Below, in pieces: positions 1 to 13,213 of a stretch of 64,000 nucleotides of DNA. The notes under the pieces were generated by a model. That model did not search any database. It worked only from the letters and a program-made list of their open reading frames with translations, and was not told the DNA's origin. This stretch comes from Mansonella perstans (lineage: Eukaryota > Nematoda > Chromadorea > Rhabditida > Onchocercidae), in NCBI GenBank assembly GCA_037074765.1, contig JBAMDO010000118.1:1-64000 (forward strand). Direction: 5' to 3'. The translations under genes were made by a program, and so were the position numbers. Numbering within the stretch: position 1 is the stretch's first letter; every line of letters starts with the position of its first letter.

Positions 1-204
1 CCAACAAAGATCATTTTAAAAAATGGCAATCAATTTGAAAGAAAGCATTCGAAAAAAATAAACCATGGAAGTGATAGGTTGTCTATTTTATTAACTCCAA
101 TAATTCAGCTATTTTTTGAGAAGGTAAAATGTCAGGAAAAAGGGTTATTGTTCTCGAAATTAAGAATAAATAGATTTGAGATAAAATCACAAAAAACTTT
201 CTTT

Positions 205-317
205 TTACTGTTGCTGAATGACATTCAAGAACGAGCGGAGAAGATACCATACAGACTACATCGTCGCGCAGTGAAGGAAGTAAAGAAAAAAATAATAATA
301 AAGAGATATTTGATAAG
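205..317 (+). CDS. Candidate exon at left edge, unidentified
   Basis: An open frame rich in Arg, Lys and Glu (contains ERAEKIPYRLHRRAVKEV) runs into a plausible donor, AG followed by GTAAAA, at 318. The acceptor and the start are not resolved, and I do not recognise the protein. It could be an internal exon of a gene entering from the left, or a chance open frame. The support is the composition contrast with the surrounding AT-rich DNA and the donor only. Confidence 0.2.
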
Positions 318-2225
318 GTAAAATTTTTTCATTTTGATAAATTATTTATGCAAACTTCGAATTAAATTCAAAAAATTGAAGAATTTCACTACGTTCAAAG
401 CATGATATTATAGAAATCAATGGGAATACTGAAATTATCGTTCTGTACACCGAATCCATTAAACTGTTCAGGGAAACAATTAGAAAAAAATCCCCTAAAG
501 CGTAAATACTTCAATGTGTTTTTGATTTATTATCACTTCATTAAAAACTATTGAATCACTAGCAAAGTGCTAATTGATAGCCGGACTCTGAATGTTAATA
601 CTTGGAAATGGATTAACTTTTTAAGCATGCAAATTTTATTGCCGATGAGTCAGGCACTCATACTCAAGTATTTCTGAACTTTTATTTAAAGTTAAAAATT
701 CATTGTAATACAACTTTGATCCTAATACATTACAGAGGCAAAAATACACTCAGCCAATAATCTTACAATTACAAAAAATGAAGGTGTAAATAGGGACGAA
801 TCGCCATCAACCCAGTGAGGTAAGTGAAAAAAAATTTCAAGCATACAAGTATGCCCAGAAAAATTGCAAACAGGACCAAAATTATCACCATTTTTGTAAT
901 TCAATGGTGTCAGAGAAAATCGTTCGCTCCTAGAACTAATTTGGTTCTTTTTTTATAGACATTCAGATAGTGGTTCTTTGCTTATAACCTAGCCATCATT
1001 TTTTTAAAGACGAAGTTATGTGCATATTTGAAGCAAGTCATATGTGAAAACAAATGGTAGGATTGTGGTAATGAAAGTTAATTTAATGATCACTTAACTG
1101 ATTTATTAAGAAAATGGAACATCAAAGTTAAAACTCAGTATGTAAACAACGCTCCTGATATTCAGGAAGCTTTGAAATTAAATCTCAAGAATTTGCAGAA
1201 ACTAATTGATCAGTTTCACTATGTCTTAAATTGCTTGTATGACCCATTAAATTCCACGTGAAGTAATCAGTTGCAGTTATGCTGCTAGCTTCTTAATTTC
1301 GTTTCAATAACGGAATCAATTTTAGGAAGAAATGAAGAAGACTGAAAACATCACAAATGGCCGAGCAAATATATTTCGTATTTTCCCATGATTGCTTAAT
1401 TATAGTTGCTATAATTATATTAATTATAATTGTAGTTTTTTTTTTTTTCATTGTGAAAGTGATGCTGATTTTGTAATTTTCTTGTTTCAGAAAAACAAAA
1501 TGTAATAAAACTTAAAAAGAAGGTTAATAAATAAAGATAATAAAGCATAATTACTGTGAAAGATAAGAAATATTTAGGAATCATAGAAATAGAATATAAA
1601 AAAGAGCAAGCATTTCAAACTTCTCATAATTTAACTCGTTTTCTTTAAATAATATACAGCCTTTTGATTTTGATGATATCAAGATGACATGGACGTAAAA
1701 GTTGGGTGTTAAGTAGCACATTTCATCCATCTATCCATGTGTTTTATGTTCGGTCGTTGAGTTGTGTCATTCTGTTTCTGATAGGGGGTCATTCAAATTC
1801 GGACAGCGATTTGAGAAGGAAGAAAATTCGGTTAGATAAACGACACATTTGCAGTTCAACACGCGGTCTCAGTTATCACTGCTTTTACGACTGATCAACT
1901 GATGCTAATTCTATCGTCGCTTTTCATTGTTATGGCTGCTTCTTCAGCATTCATCCTGCAAGTATCTTTTTGTTACTTCAACAAAAGTTTGTCACAAAAA
2001 CGAGAATTTAAGGATTTATAATATGTGAGAAAATTTATTGTGGTACAAAATTCTTATTGATTGCCTTTAGAATATTTGCTCTCAACTTCATCATCAAAAT
2101 CAATTTATTGTAAGAGCTAGTGCAATCTTTTCAAATCATGAATGATTCGTTGAACTATCGTGAAATGAACAAATAAATAGAAATAAGCATTCTTTGCTTA
2201 TTCATAAATTTCATTTCTTTTCTAG
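318..2225. other. Non-coding stretch before the metalloproteinase
   Basis: No exon could be supported here. It may hold the missing 5' exons of the downstream metalloproteinase (signal peptide and most of the propeptide), but no segment shows both a coherent frame and splice signals. A poly-T tract lies near 1439-1450. Confidence 0.4.
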
Positions 2226-3672
<1,447 letters not shown>

Positions 3673-6600
3673 AAGACGAATCATATTGAAACTGATGACA
3701 GTCATTAAAACGACCATTTTAGCTATTTTCCTTTACTGATAACCGAATTCTGAAACCAATAATTAATATTTTTTCATACAGTTGCTTCTATTATCTTCAC
3801 AATTATGGAGAATACTCGCAGCAAAAAGCTTTCTTCTGATCTGATCCACTGGTGTGTGGATTTTAGAACTTTTTCAAAAAATTCGCAGTGCATACAAAAG
3901 ATAACATGAATTTTATTCTCGAGATTTCAGAAAATGATGAGAGAGATTTGTTATTGATGTTATTTTAAAGTTCAATTCAAATTATTATTTGAACATCAAA
4001 ACTCTGTCAGATAACTTTCTGCTAATAAACCATGCTTCTCATTTGAAACAAGCATAGTTCATTTGTTCAGCAGTGAACCAAAAATTCTTCTTATCCGAAG
4101 TATGCCATCCTGTTGGCGAAATTTACAATCACCACAGACATTCAGATCATCCACAGTCGACAAGCCGATCGTGTCAAAAGCGTATTCATTGGTTGCGAAT
4201 CACAGATAGCTATTTTTCCATTTTTTTGCTTACCATTCCGCCAACACTCATTGCTCTTAATCCTTTTGGATCCTTGCCTAGCAACATCGAATACGAAAAG
4301 AGATTTTTCAAACAAAAAAAAAAAATAAAAACTCAGAAATAATGCTGAAAAGGAAACTTTTGAAATGATGAAGACTTCAGTTAGTATGGTTAAAGCTCAA
4401 GAGGCTGCGGAATAATAATAGTTTTATTACAAGAAGGAACAAAACACAATTTTCACGATCGCCGTCAAAAACATCTCTTGCAAGGCTTCTCTTCAAAAAA
4501 CACGGACTACTTTGGTAGAAGAATCTGATGTCACCCGTATACTTTATATAAGTCTAAATAAGTTGACCTCAATAAAAAGATGTGAGAAATTTTTTAAACT
4601 CCTTTCAAAAATTTCTCCGTTTAGCAGCAAAAACGACACTCTGATAGCGACAACATGAAACTTCCTTTTTATTTCGTTGCTGATCATCTATCTATCAACT
4701 CATTAAAGTTCTGCATTTAATTCTTGGACCACATTTCTCGTTGATTGCGGACGCATTTTCAGTTAAAAGCTGAATTTAACTTAAGATTTCCGGTATATTT
4801 CATGTGAAAGATTAATTCGATCCGATAGGATTTACCCAACCGTTTTACGTAAACAAAATCAAGAATTCTTACTTCTTCGATGGGATAACAGTATTTCTTC
4901 ATCGAGTTAGTTAAACAAATAGATTCGACAATACTTGTATTCTGTAATGGACCTCTTTTACAGGCATTATTTGATCAAATTTAAGGACAAAAAGGTTTGA
5001 AAGGCCAATCATTTATGTTCATCTTTTTAGGAGCATTGTGTTGTTATTTAGTCCATAAATCCCTTCCTAAGCTAAGAAATTGTTCATTTTTTTTTTATTT
5101 TTTTTTTTAAAAAAAAAATGAAACAAAAAAATTCAAAAATTGTTCAATTTTCATTCTTACGTTGTATTTGTATTTAAGTGTCATTAAGTATTCCTTGCTC
5201 ATTCAGTCATTATTTTCTCTTATCTCATTCTCCCTATCATATGCAACATTAAGATAATATGAGTTAACATCTTATCATTCATTTAGTTGACACCTTGTTC
5301 ATCTTATTTAGAGAATGCAAAAAATGATGATAAATAATGAGTTTAAATTCAATAGGTACTGTAAAAAATCAATGTCTTGCAAAATTGGTTCGGAAATAAA
5401 TTCTCTAAGATTTATAGACAAAGGAGAACGATATTCTGATCCCACAATTCATTTGGAGCGGGATGATAGAGTGACCTTTGAGAAAATTTCGTTTTCTCCA
5501 CGTGAATTTCACATTCTTCCATTTTCAGTGTTAGAAATTTACCTAAAATGACCAAACTTTTCCTGTCGACAATGGCAAAAACAATAATTTATCAGATTGA
5601 ATTTTTCATTCTTCAGTGCTTTTAAAATAATTTTAAAGATCATAGAGAAGAAATGTGACATGAGAAACATCACTCAATTGATGTATCTGTGCACCTGTAA
5701 AAATGGTACTCTTGAATAAATCATGATAAGTGGAAATTGTCATGTAAAATGAAATGCTGTTTGAGTAATAGAATTCAAAATGAAATTAATTTCTTTATAA
5801 AATTTCCTTCTTTCTCTCTTTCTTTCTCTGATATTTCATATGACGATTCTGCTATTATTGCTTATCTCCATTAAAGGTTCTTTCTATCAAAGCATTAAAC
5901 TATCAAACTGTCGTAGTTAGTTTGATAATTTAATGTTTAAGTTTGATTATTGTTAAAATGATTTTCATCACATTTGCTATATGTGATTATAAACTTTTTC
6001 CTTTGATTTGGCATGTTATATTGCCTTCTCACTATTTTTCCTTTTTTATCTATTTGATTTAGTTCAACTTGCAAAACTTTCTATTATCGATGATTTTTTG
6101 GATGTAATTTTGGATAAGATAAATATTTTACAAAATTTTCAAGTCTTTTTTAATTTTTCTTTAATTATTATTATTGTTATCATATTATTATTTATTATTA
6201 TTATTATTATTATTTAGTCTTAATCTTTGCTATACTTAAAACCGTTTTTGTTATCAGTGATTATTCTTCGTTAGTTTTTCTATCAGTGATCAAAGGTATC
6301 ATTCAACAGAAGACGTAATGATGGCTTTCTACAATAACAACGATTAAGTAGTACTATAAGATTAGCATACTATACTATAATTTAAGCAATCTTGAAATGT
6401 AATGTTTTTTGCAAATTCTAAGCAATATGAAAGGCAGAGACGTGTCGGATGATATTTTTCGGATGACATGTAACACGTAGACGACGTAACCAACGAGAAT
6501 GAGGAAATCTCTTCTTGTTTCAATCATTATTCCATTCATATTTTTGCTATTAAAACAAAATATAGAAAAGAAGTTTATCTTTTATTAAATGTAATTATTC

Positions 6601-7203
6601 TTAATGGCTTATTTTTGCTCATTCATTCCAAAACTTTTAGCATTAAAAGATAATACATTATTATCTTAAAGATGGTATTTCTATTTCTCGTTATATCTAT
6701 ACAACTAATTTTATCATTATAAATGTATTAATAGTTCTTTTGCTCTTTCAAAATACTGAAGAATTTGAAACTTTTTTGGAAGAAAACGTTCGAGTAGAAC
6801 TTAAATACTCGAAATGTTCCAATGATATTCAACTCGTCGTCAATATTTCATACCAGGCTGTGTGAAATTTTGATTTCGATGTTTACTTCGGCCTGTATAA
6901 AGTGGTTATTTGTTTGTTTGTTTTTTTTTTTTTTTGGGATTGTGGGACATTTTAACTTAAAGTGTAGTGGGCGTAGGTTACGTGAAGAGTAGATTACGTT
7001 AGCGTAAGGTTAAGATTTGATTGGAATGGAATTGTTGGATATTAGTAAATTGACCTTCAAATTGCATTCTGCTTTGTTTCGATAATAGCAGTTTCATATT
7101 TTGTATTAAAATGTATTAATATTTTTTTCTTTGTTCTTTCAAAATATTGAAGAGTTTGAAACTTTAAAAGTTTGAAACTTTCATTCTTTGTATTTTATTT
7201 AAG
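3673..7203. other. Intergenic region, no supported gene
   Basis: AT-rich DNA between the metalloproteinase and CHMP3. It contains poly-A/poly-T tracts (about 5090-5120 and 6920-6935) and an ATT-repeat stretch around 6165-6215. Open frames at 4073-4342 and 5315-5551 have no recognisable domain or splice context and are treated as chance. Confidence 0.5.
7202..7203 (+). promoter_or_regulatory. Putative spliced-leader acceptor of CHMP3
   Basis: A pyrimidine/T-rich tract ends in AAG immediately before the start codon. In a nematode this is the expected look of a trans-splice site. No spliced-leader RNA gene was seen, so this is inference. Confidence 0.5.
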
Positions 7204-8911
7204 ATGATGGGGATATTTGGACGTGACAAAAAGGTTGATACGAAGGAAGCTGTTCGTGAGTTACAGCGAAAGATGCGAACTGAATTGCGACAACTCGATC
7301 GTCAGATTCATGCCATTGAACGGGAAGAAATGAAGGTTGAAGTTTCTTCTGTTGATTAAACGTTCTGAGAAGTTTTTGTCAAATTCTGTTTATCCATCAT
7401 TTAATTTCACTGTTGCTTGGATTACAATATCTCTCCTAAAATGGAAACTAAAGCACTCACATATTTAAAAGAATGATTGTAGGTCAAAAGACAAATAAAA
7501 GAGTCAGCTAAAAAAGGTGATCGAGATGTATGTGTCGTGCTTGCAAAGTCCATTTTACAGTCAAGGAAAGTAAGTTATATTGTCAGTGTGAATTTTTCTA
7601 GTCATAAATTTAAAGGTTATCCAATGACTATAGCAGCAATAGGACCTATTAAACGAGTATGATCAGCTAAACTGAAAGGCGTTATAGCATTGATCGTATG
7701 GTTTCCTCGTTCATTTTTCAGTTTATACCATTTTCCATAAGAGTAAATTTTTGATCATTGAGAAAAAGCTTTAAAAATCCATTAAATTTTCTGAAATGAA
7801 AAGGAAACATTACATAATAGATTATATGTTCTTTATTCGCTCTTATCTTAAATTATTTTTAGTTACCTAAATACATTATAGCTCAAATTTTCAATTTTTA
7901 GTTTTCTAATTTAAATTTATTTAATCGAAAATTTCTTTTGAGGCAGTGTCAAAAATCCATGGAACAAAAGCACAAATCAATTCCGTTGTTATGGGAATGC
8001 AACAGCAACTTGCAACAGTTCGTATGGCAGGCTCGTTGCAGCAATCTACAGATGTAATGAAAAATATGCAACAACTAGTGAAGGTTATATTGAGTTTTGA
8101 AAGAACGATTAGAGTGATTAGAGGATAGCTAAAGTAGCCTGTATGAGGCAAGTTTTAAAATTGGTGGTACGAAGTTCTCTCCAGCTTGCTAACTGTAAAA
8201 TTTCGGCTCTGTTATAATTACTTAAGAATGACAGCTAAGCCACAAGAAGTAAAGAGGAAATCAAATTATATAGTATATAGGTGACAAAATTATATCGGTA
8301 ACATAGATGCTTTATAAATTATACCATATGTTATGAATTTAAGGTGCCTGAAATAATGTCGACAATGCGTGAACTCTCGAAAGAGATGACGAAAATAGGT
8401 ATTATAGATGAAATGATTGAGGAAACCCTGGAATCAGTGGAACCAGAAGAGCTTGAAGAGGAAGCACAGGTCTGTTATATCATTTTTGAATGTTAAGTAA
8501 GCAGAGTTCATCAGAAGTTTCGGAATTTGAATTTTGTTCGATTGAATCAGTGTATTTTGCAATAGAAATTTACCTATCTTCCTTTGAGTTCTTCAGTGCT
8601 GTTTACTACGTGAAAAGAGGAGTAATAATGTAACTTCACAAGACGCGAGAGCTGTCCGTTATGCCTTTTGTTCGCTGCATAATCTGGTAATGTGATCCTC
8701 ATTTACAGCTAATTTCAAAGAATTTAAAAGATTCTTACAGGAAGAAGTAGATCGTATATTGTATGAAATTACGGCCGGTGAACTTGGTAAAGCACCATCC
8801 GCTGTCAAGGACACACTTGCAGTGGAACCAGAAAGCATGTTGCCAGGTGCTGAAGGACATGCCATTGACTATGATGAGATGCGTGCTAGGTTAGAGTTCC
8901 TCAAAAACTGA
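7204..8911 (+). CDS. vps-24: Charged multivesicular body protein 3 (ESCRT-III subunit VPS24)
   Basis: ESCRT-III subunit that copolymerises on membranes with CHMP2/CHMP4 for multivesicular-body sorting, abscission and membrane repair. Exons: 7204-7335, 7483-7569, 7943-8083, 8344-8469, 8741-8911; all junctions are phase 0, giving 217 or 218 residues against about 222 in human CHMP3. Recognisable blocks in order: MGIFGRDKK start, DRQIHAIEREE, KKGDRDVCVVLAKSI, NSVVMGMQQQLATVRMAGSL, MRELSKEMTKIGIIDEM, a glutamate-rich linker (EPEELEEEA), then EITAGELGKAPS and the C-terminal helix RARLEFLKN that in this family carries the MIT-interacting motif. Two adjacent ATGs (7204, 7207) are possible; the second gives the usual MG start. 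Family and completeness are very secure. Confidence 0.97.
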
Positions 8912-10176
8912 TCTCGAGAAAAATTAAAGCAAACCTCGCGCTTTACGATTTATAATTATCTTATGCTTTTCAATGGTATTTCTTGAAAAATGATGCTACA
9001 ATACGGTTTAAGAAAGAATTATAAAGCTATTGTGATTTGTCTTAAAAAGTTAATGTTTGAATGTGAAAAATTGGAAAAGTGTTGCTTTCACATTATTATC
9101 GGAATGATAATATGCATTTGCTCATAATCGTAAATTATGAAAATTATTTGTATTATTTATTTGCTTTTAGTATGATTGTTTCTTAGATTTGAAACAGATT
9201 CGACTGGAATGTTCTATTTTGTATGGAAAGTATGAATTTCGTCACATTTATAATTTGACTCAAATATTTTTGATGAGCTGATTGATTATCTTTTGATCAA
9301 AATTATTTATATTTATACACTGAAACACTCTTTTATCATTTAGCTGTAAATATAGGTAAGTGATGTGTTTGCATCAAATTATAAATGTATACATATCTTT
9401 TCTTTAGTATTCTTGAAATGTATTGCATTGAATGAGATACTGAAGATGTGGAAAAGAATAACACTTTGTAAAATTGACGTATTGTGTTGATAATAGTAAT
9501 TATTAAGTTATATATACATTATATATCAATCATATAGCTGTAAATATCGTCAGATGCATTATTTATGGAGATAACGCAACATACTCGGAGGAAGACATTA
9601 TTAGCTAATTCATTTTTCAATATCATACATACTTCTGCAGTTTATTAATTATAGATATGTAACAATGAACGAATTGTAAAAATAATCAAATACTTCGAAA
9701 TCTTCGAAGAACAAATTAACTAATAACAAATCTTCCTTAGTCTGTAATAGCTATTAATTCGTAATTGTTTTGCTTTAAAATTATAGTTTCATGATATTGC
9801 AATTAAGTTAATGCTTGTAATTTTCGAAAGATTTTTTTTTGAGCGAAAATTTTCATTTGTAATAGTTTCTTCTACTTTACAGATATAAAAGCATTTTTAT
9901 TGGTCCTTCAACCAATGAATATAAAAAGTAAGCTTCGTTTACTCAGAACCAAAGTTTATGCATACTGCTTAACAGATATGACCTGAATATTATGTAACAA
10001 ATATGACCTAAATATGATGTAAAGTCTTATCGAAGATTTGATGAAACATACGACATTTCAATTGTTTAAGATGGTAAAATTGCAAATACGGGCAGCAATA
10101 TTTTGCATCGAAAGAAAGTATCCAAAACTTTCTAAGCAGAAAAAAGAAACATTTCTTCAAATTTGTTGAAGTAAGT

Positions 10177-10263
10177 CTTTACTTTTTAAGTATCATTTAG
10201 AGTCTTTATTATAGTTTTGCTTTACTTTTTAAGTATCATTTAGAGTCTTTATTATAGTTTTGC
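10177..10263. repeat. 43-bp direct tandem repeat, two copies
   Basis: Two essentially identical adjacent 43-bp units start at 10177 and 10220. No function is suggested. Confidence 0.9.
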
Positions 10264-11739
10264 ATTCGATGCAACAAATTGATTTGTGCTAAATTTGCAA
10301 TTCCATACTAAAATATGAGATGCTGAGACTATATTTGTATTTCAATGGCATTTCATACTTTATATTTATTCATTAATAGTTCTTTATTTATTGCCTATTT
10401 TATGTTAAATTAAAGCATTGCTCCTTTCATAAATTTAAAGAAACATAAAATTCTTTCTTAATTGATAAAGTTGTTCTTTCTTAATTGATAAAGATTTTCT
10501 CGGTATAATAATTTTTGCTCAAAAACTGCAATATTTTACTAAACTTTAATGAGTTCTATGTTTTTAGCAATAGAAAACTGGTAAAGTTGGAAAATATGCT
10601 AGCAGAAAGATGTATGTAGTATGAAATGTTTTTTATTTAAACATACGCTATTCCTTTTGAAAAGTGTATGTTCTCGTTATATTTTTTTTTTCCTTTTTAA
10701 ATTGTAATTTATGTTATAAAGTGTAATTTACTGGCAAAATGGTTATGGATAAGTGAGTTGGATGCAATTCCTTCATAATTTTCTAACTTAGAAATAAAGA
10801 GTAAAGGAAACTTAACGTAAATATAAAAATATAGGAGTAGAAAAGTTTTCATATTCATAAGAAGTTCTCTTAAAATGCACATTCATGACAGAGCATTTAA
10901 ATAATGGTAATTAACGAGATTAAATTCTAACATTTGACTCAACGATGCTGCTGGACGAAGATAAAAAATTGTTAACCATTGTGAAAAGCTTCATTGATTT
11001 TCCAATCTCAAAGTTTTTCCGAGACTTTTCGGACTTTATATGCCGAAGAATTGTGGTTAATTCATTCGCTATAGCAATAAAAAAATTTAGTATTCATTTA
11101 CCAAAATATTTTCAAATTTTGATAGCAAAGCATTAGTCGTGCCTTGATATGATTCATAATTTTGTTGCAACAAAAAATTTTTCGTACAGTTTTGCCAGCT
11201 TGTTATTATGTTTAGTTCACTAGCACAACACTGCTTCATTTCTTTTAACGAATGGAATTTCACAAAGTTTCAATCCTAAAGTGTAAATTTTTCAAAATCT
11301 TTACTTCGACATCTCAAAGTACTGAAAGCTGTATACTGAATGAATGCTCGCACTACTAGGCTGATTGATTCACACGTTTAAATTCTAAGCATTCTTTGTA
11401 CTTAAAATAACGTCAATTACTGGCCTGAGAATTAGAGTGTGATGAGGGTAGTGTTGCAAAAATTGAAAGGGAAACATTGTACTGAAATGATTTCATTTGT
11501 GAAATAATTTCCTCAACCACAAACTTTCTTTCTGTTGGCTGTAATAGTGTTGTTGCTGCTAGTATACTATGAACTTTCTTATTTGATCTCTCATAGTCCA
11601 TACAGATTAATTAACCTTTCCTAATCTATTTGATTTTCACTAGGAATTAAATGGGATAAGTTGTTGTATAACTAAGTATGAATTGTTTTATTGGTTACGA
11701 TAAAGTGTACTGTATACAATAGAGAAGTAAAAAGTATAG

Positions 11740-12000
11740 TATTAGCATATATATTAGCTATAATATTAGGTATATATATATATTAGTATAGTATATTACT
11801 AGCATATATATTAGGTATAGTATTAGGTATATATATATTAGTATAGTATATTACTAGCATATATATTAGATATAGTATTAGGTATATATATATATATTAG
11901 TATAGTATATTACTAGCATATATATTAGGTATAGTATTAGGTATATATATATTAGTATAGTATTAATATAGTATTAGGTATAGTATTAGATATAGTATAC
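11740..12000. repeat. AT-rich minisatellite of TAGTATA/ATTAGGTATA units
   Basis: Imperfect tandem units of about 60 bp, built from short TATA, TTAGTATAG and ATTAGGTATAG blocks, recur about four times with variable TA runs. Read by eye, so the boundaries are approximate. Confidence 0.8.
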
Positions 12001-12045
12001 TATGGTAAATGTAATAGGTTTAATAGTCAACATTACAAAAAGTGT

Positions 12046-12450
12046 ACTATTTTTTTGTGCCTGCTAGAGATAGAAGGAGAAGAATGCTGAAATAGGAAGA
12101 TGATAATGATAATGATAATGATAATAATGACGATAATAGAGATATTGTGTGTTCATCTACTATTTTTTTGTGCTTCTTTGAGATAGAAGGAGAAGGGTGC
12201 TGAAATGGGAGGACGATAATGATAACAATAATGATAATGATAATGATGATAATAATGATAATGATAATAGAGATATTGTGTGTTCATCTACTATTTTTTT
12301 GTGCTTTTTAGAATAAATTTGTTAGGATTAATAACTCTAGAGATAGAAGGAGAAGGGTGCTGAAATAGGAGGATGGTAATGATGATGATAGCAATAGTGA
12401 TAATGATAATGATAATAATGATGATAATGATAATAGAGATATTGTATGTG
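12046..12450. repeat. Three long tandem units (about 113-150 bp) with GATAAT microsatellite
   Basis: Each unit begins ACTATTTTTTTGTGC, starting at 12046, 12159 and 12290. It continues with a GATAGAAGGAGAAG block, then a variable GATAAT/GATGAT run, and ends in AGAGATATTGT. The third unit carries an insertion before the GATAGAAGG block. Unit length varies with the microsatellite part. Confidence 0.85.
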
Positions 12451-13024
12451 TTCATTTGTCCTTTTCAACTGTCCCTTGTTTTGTTATGTGCGTCTGTATG
12501 CAGTATCTGACTCAGAAAAATTTTGGCACATATACAAAAAGAAGTTTTTTTTGTTGAATTGATTTGAGGAAGAATTGTTGTGTGTGTTAAAGAGGAAAAG
12601 ACAAGAAGAGAAAAATAGAAATTTCGATTGGCGTTGAAAGGAACAAAGTTGCTTCGCCGTTCCAAACATAATTATTGTTTTGCACCAATCAGTCCAGCAT
12701 TTCTCGTCTTTTATTTGCTATAAGCTGCATACATTCAATCATTGTGTCATTTTCTTGTTTTTCTTCCTTTTTTTTTTCTCACTTTAAGGTCATCCAAATA
12801 GGTCATGTTGATCTTATCAGTACCTATTAGATAATATAGTATATCTGTATGTATTTGTAATTGTTCTTTTGCTATTGTTACATTTCCTCTCTTATAGTTA
12901 TTGCTACACGGATCCGAAATGAAGTATTTTCTGCGTACATGTATACCAAATAATAGTTATGGTCATTTCCAGTCCTTATTTAGTATTTATATATTTGATA
13001 CTTTTCATTTTTGGTTGTACTTGA

Positions 13025-13200
13025 GAAATGTCCACTATTTTATTTAGAAGTTGAAATGTCCACTATTTTATTTGGAAACTTGAAATGTCCACTATTTTAT
13101 TTGGAAACTTGAAGTGTCCACTATTTCATTTGGAAATTTGAAATGTCCACTATTTTATTTGGAAACTTGAAATGTCCACTATTTTATTTGGAAACTTTTA
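13025..13200. repeat. 29-bp minisatellite, six copies, abutting a splice acceptor
   Basis: Units beginning GAAATGTCCACTATTTTATT start at 13025, 13053, 13082, 13111, 13140 and 13169. The last copy runs directly into TTTTAG, which ends at 13201 as the acceptor just before the next gene's start codon. Confidence 0.9.
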
Positions 13201-13213
13201 GGTGAACGATAAT

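Larger units (their letters stand above)
8912..13213. other. Long intergenic region dominated by tandem repeats
   Basis: No gene is supported over 4.3 kb. It contains a 43-bp direct repeat (10177-10263), AT-type satellite (about 11740-12000), long GATAAT-containing units (12046-12450) and a 29-bp minisatellite (13025-13200). Open frames at 10945-11136, 11413-11601 and 12465-12669 lack domain similarity or splice context. Confidence 0.55.

Noticed and set aside
4073..4342. Two overlapping plus-strand ORFs after the metalloproteinase
   Set aside because: Not a hemopexin domain and no recognisable motif; probably 3' flank.
5315..5551. 78-codon plus-strand ORF with charged C-terminal half
   Set aside because: No homology, no splice or leader acceptor near the ATG; likely chance.
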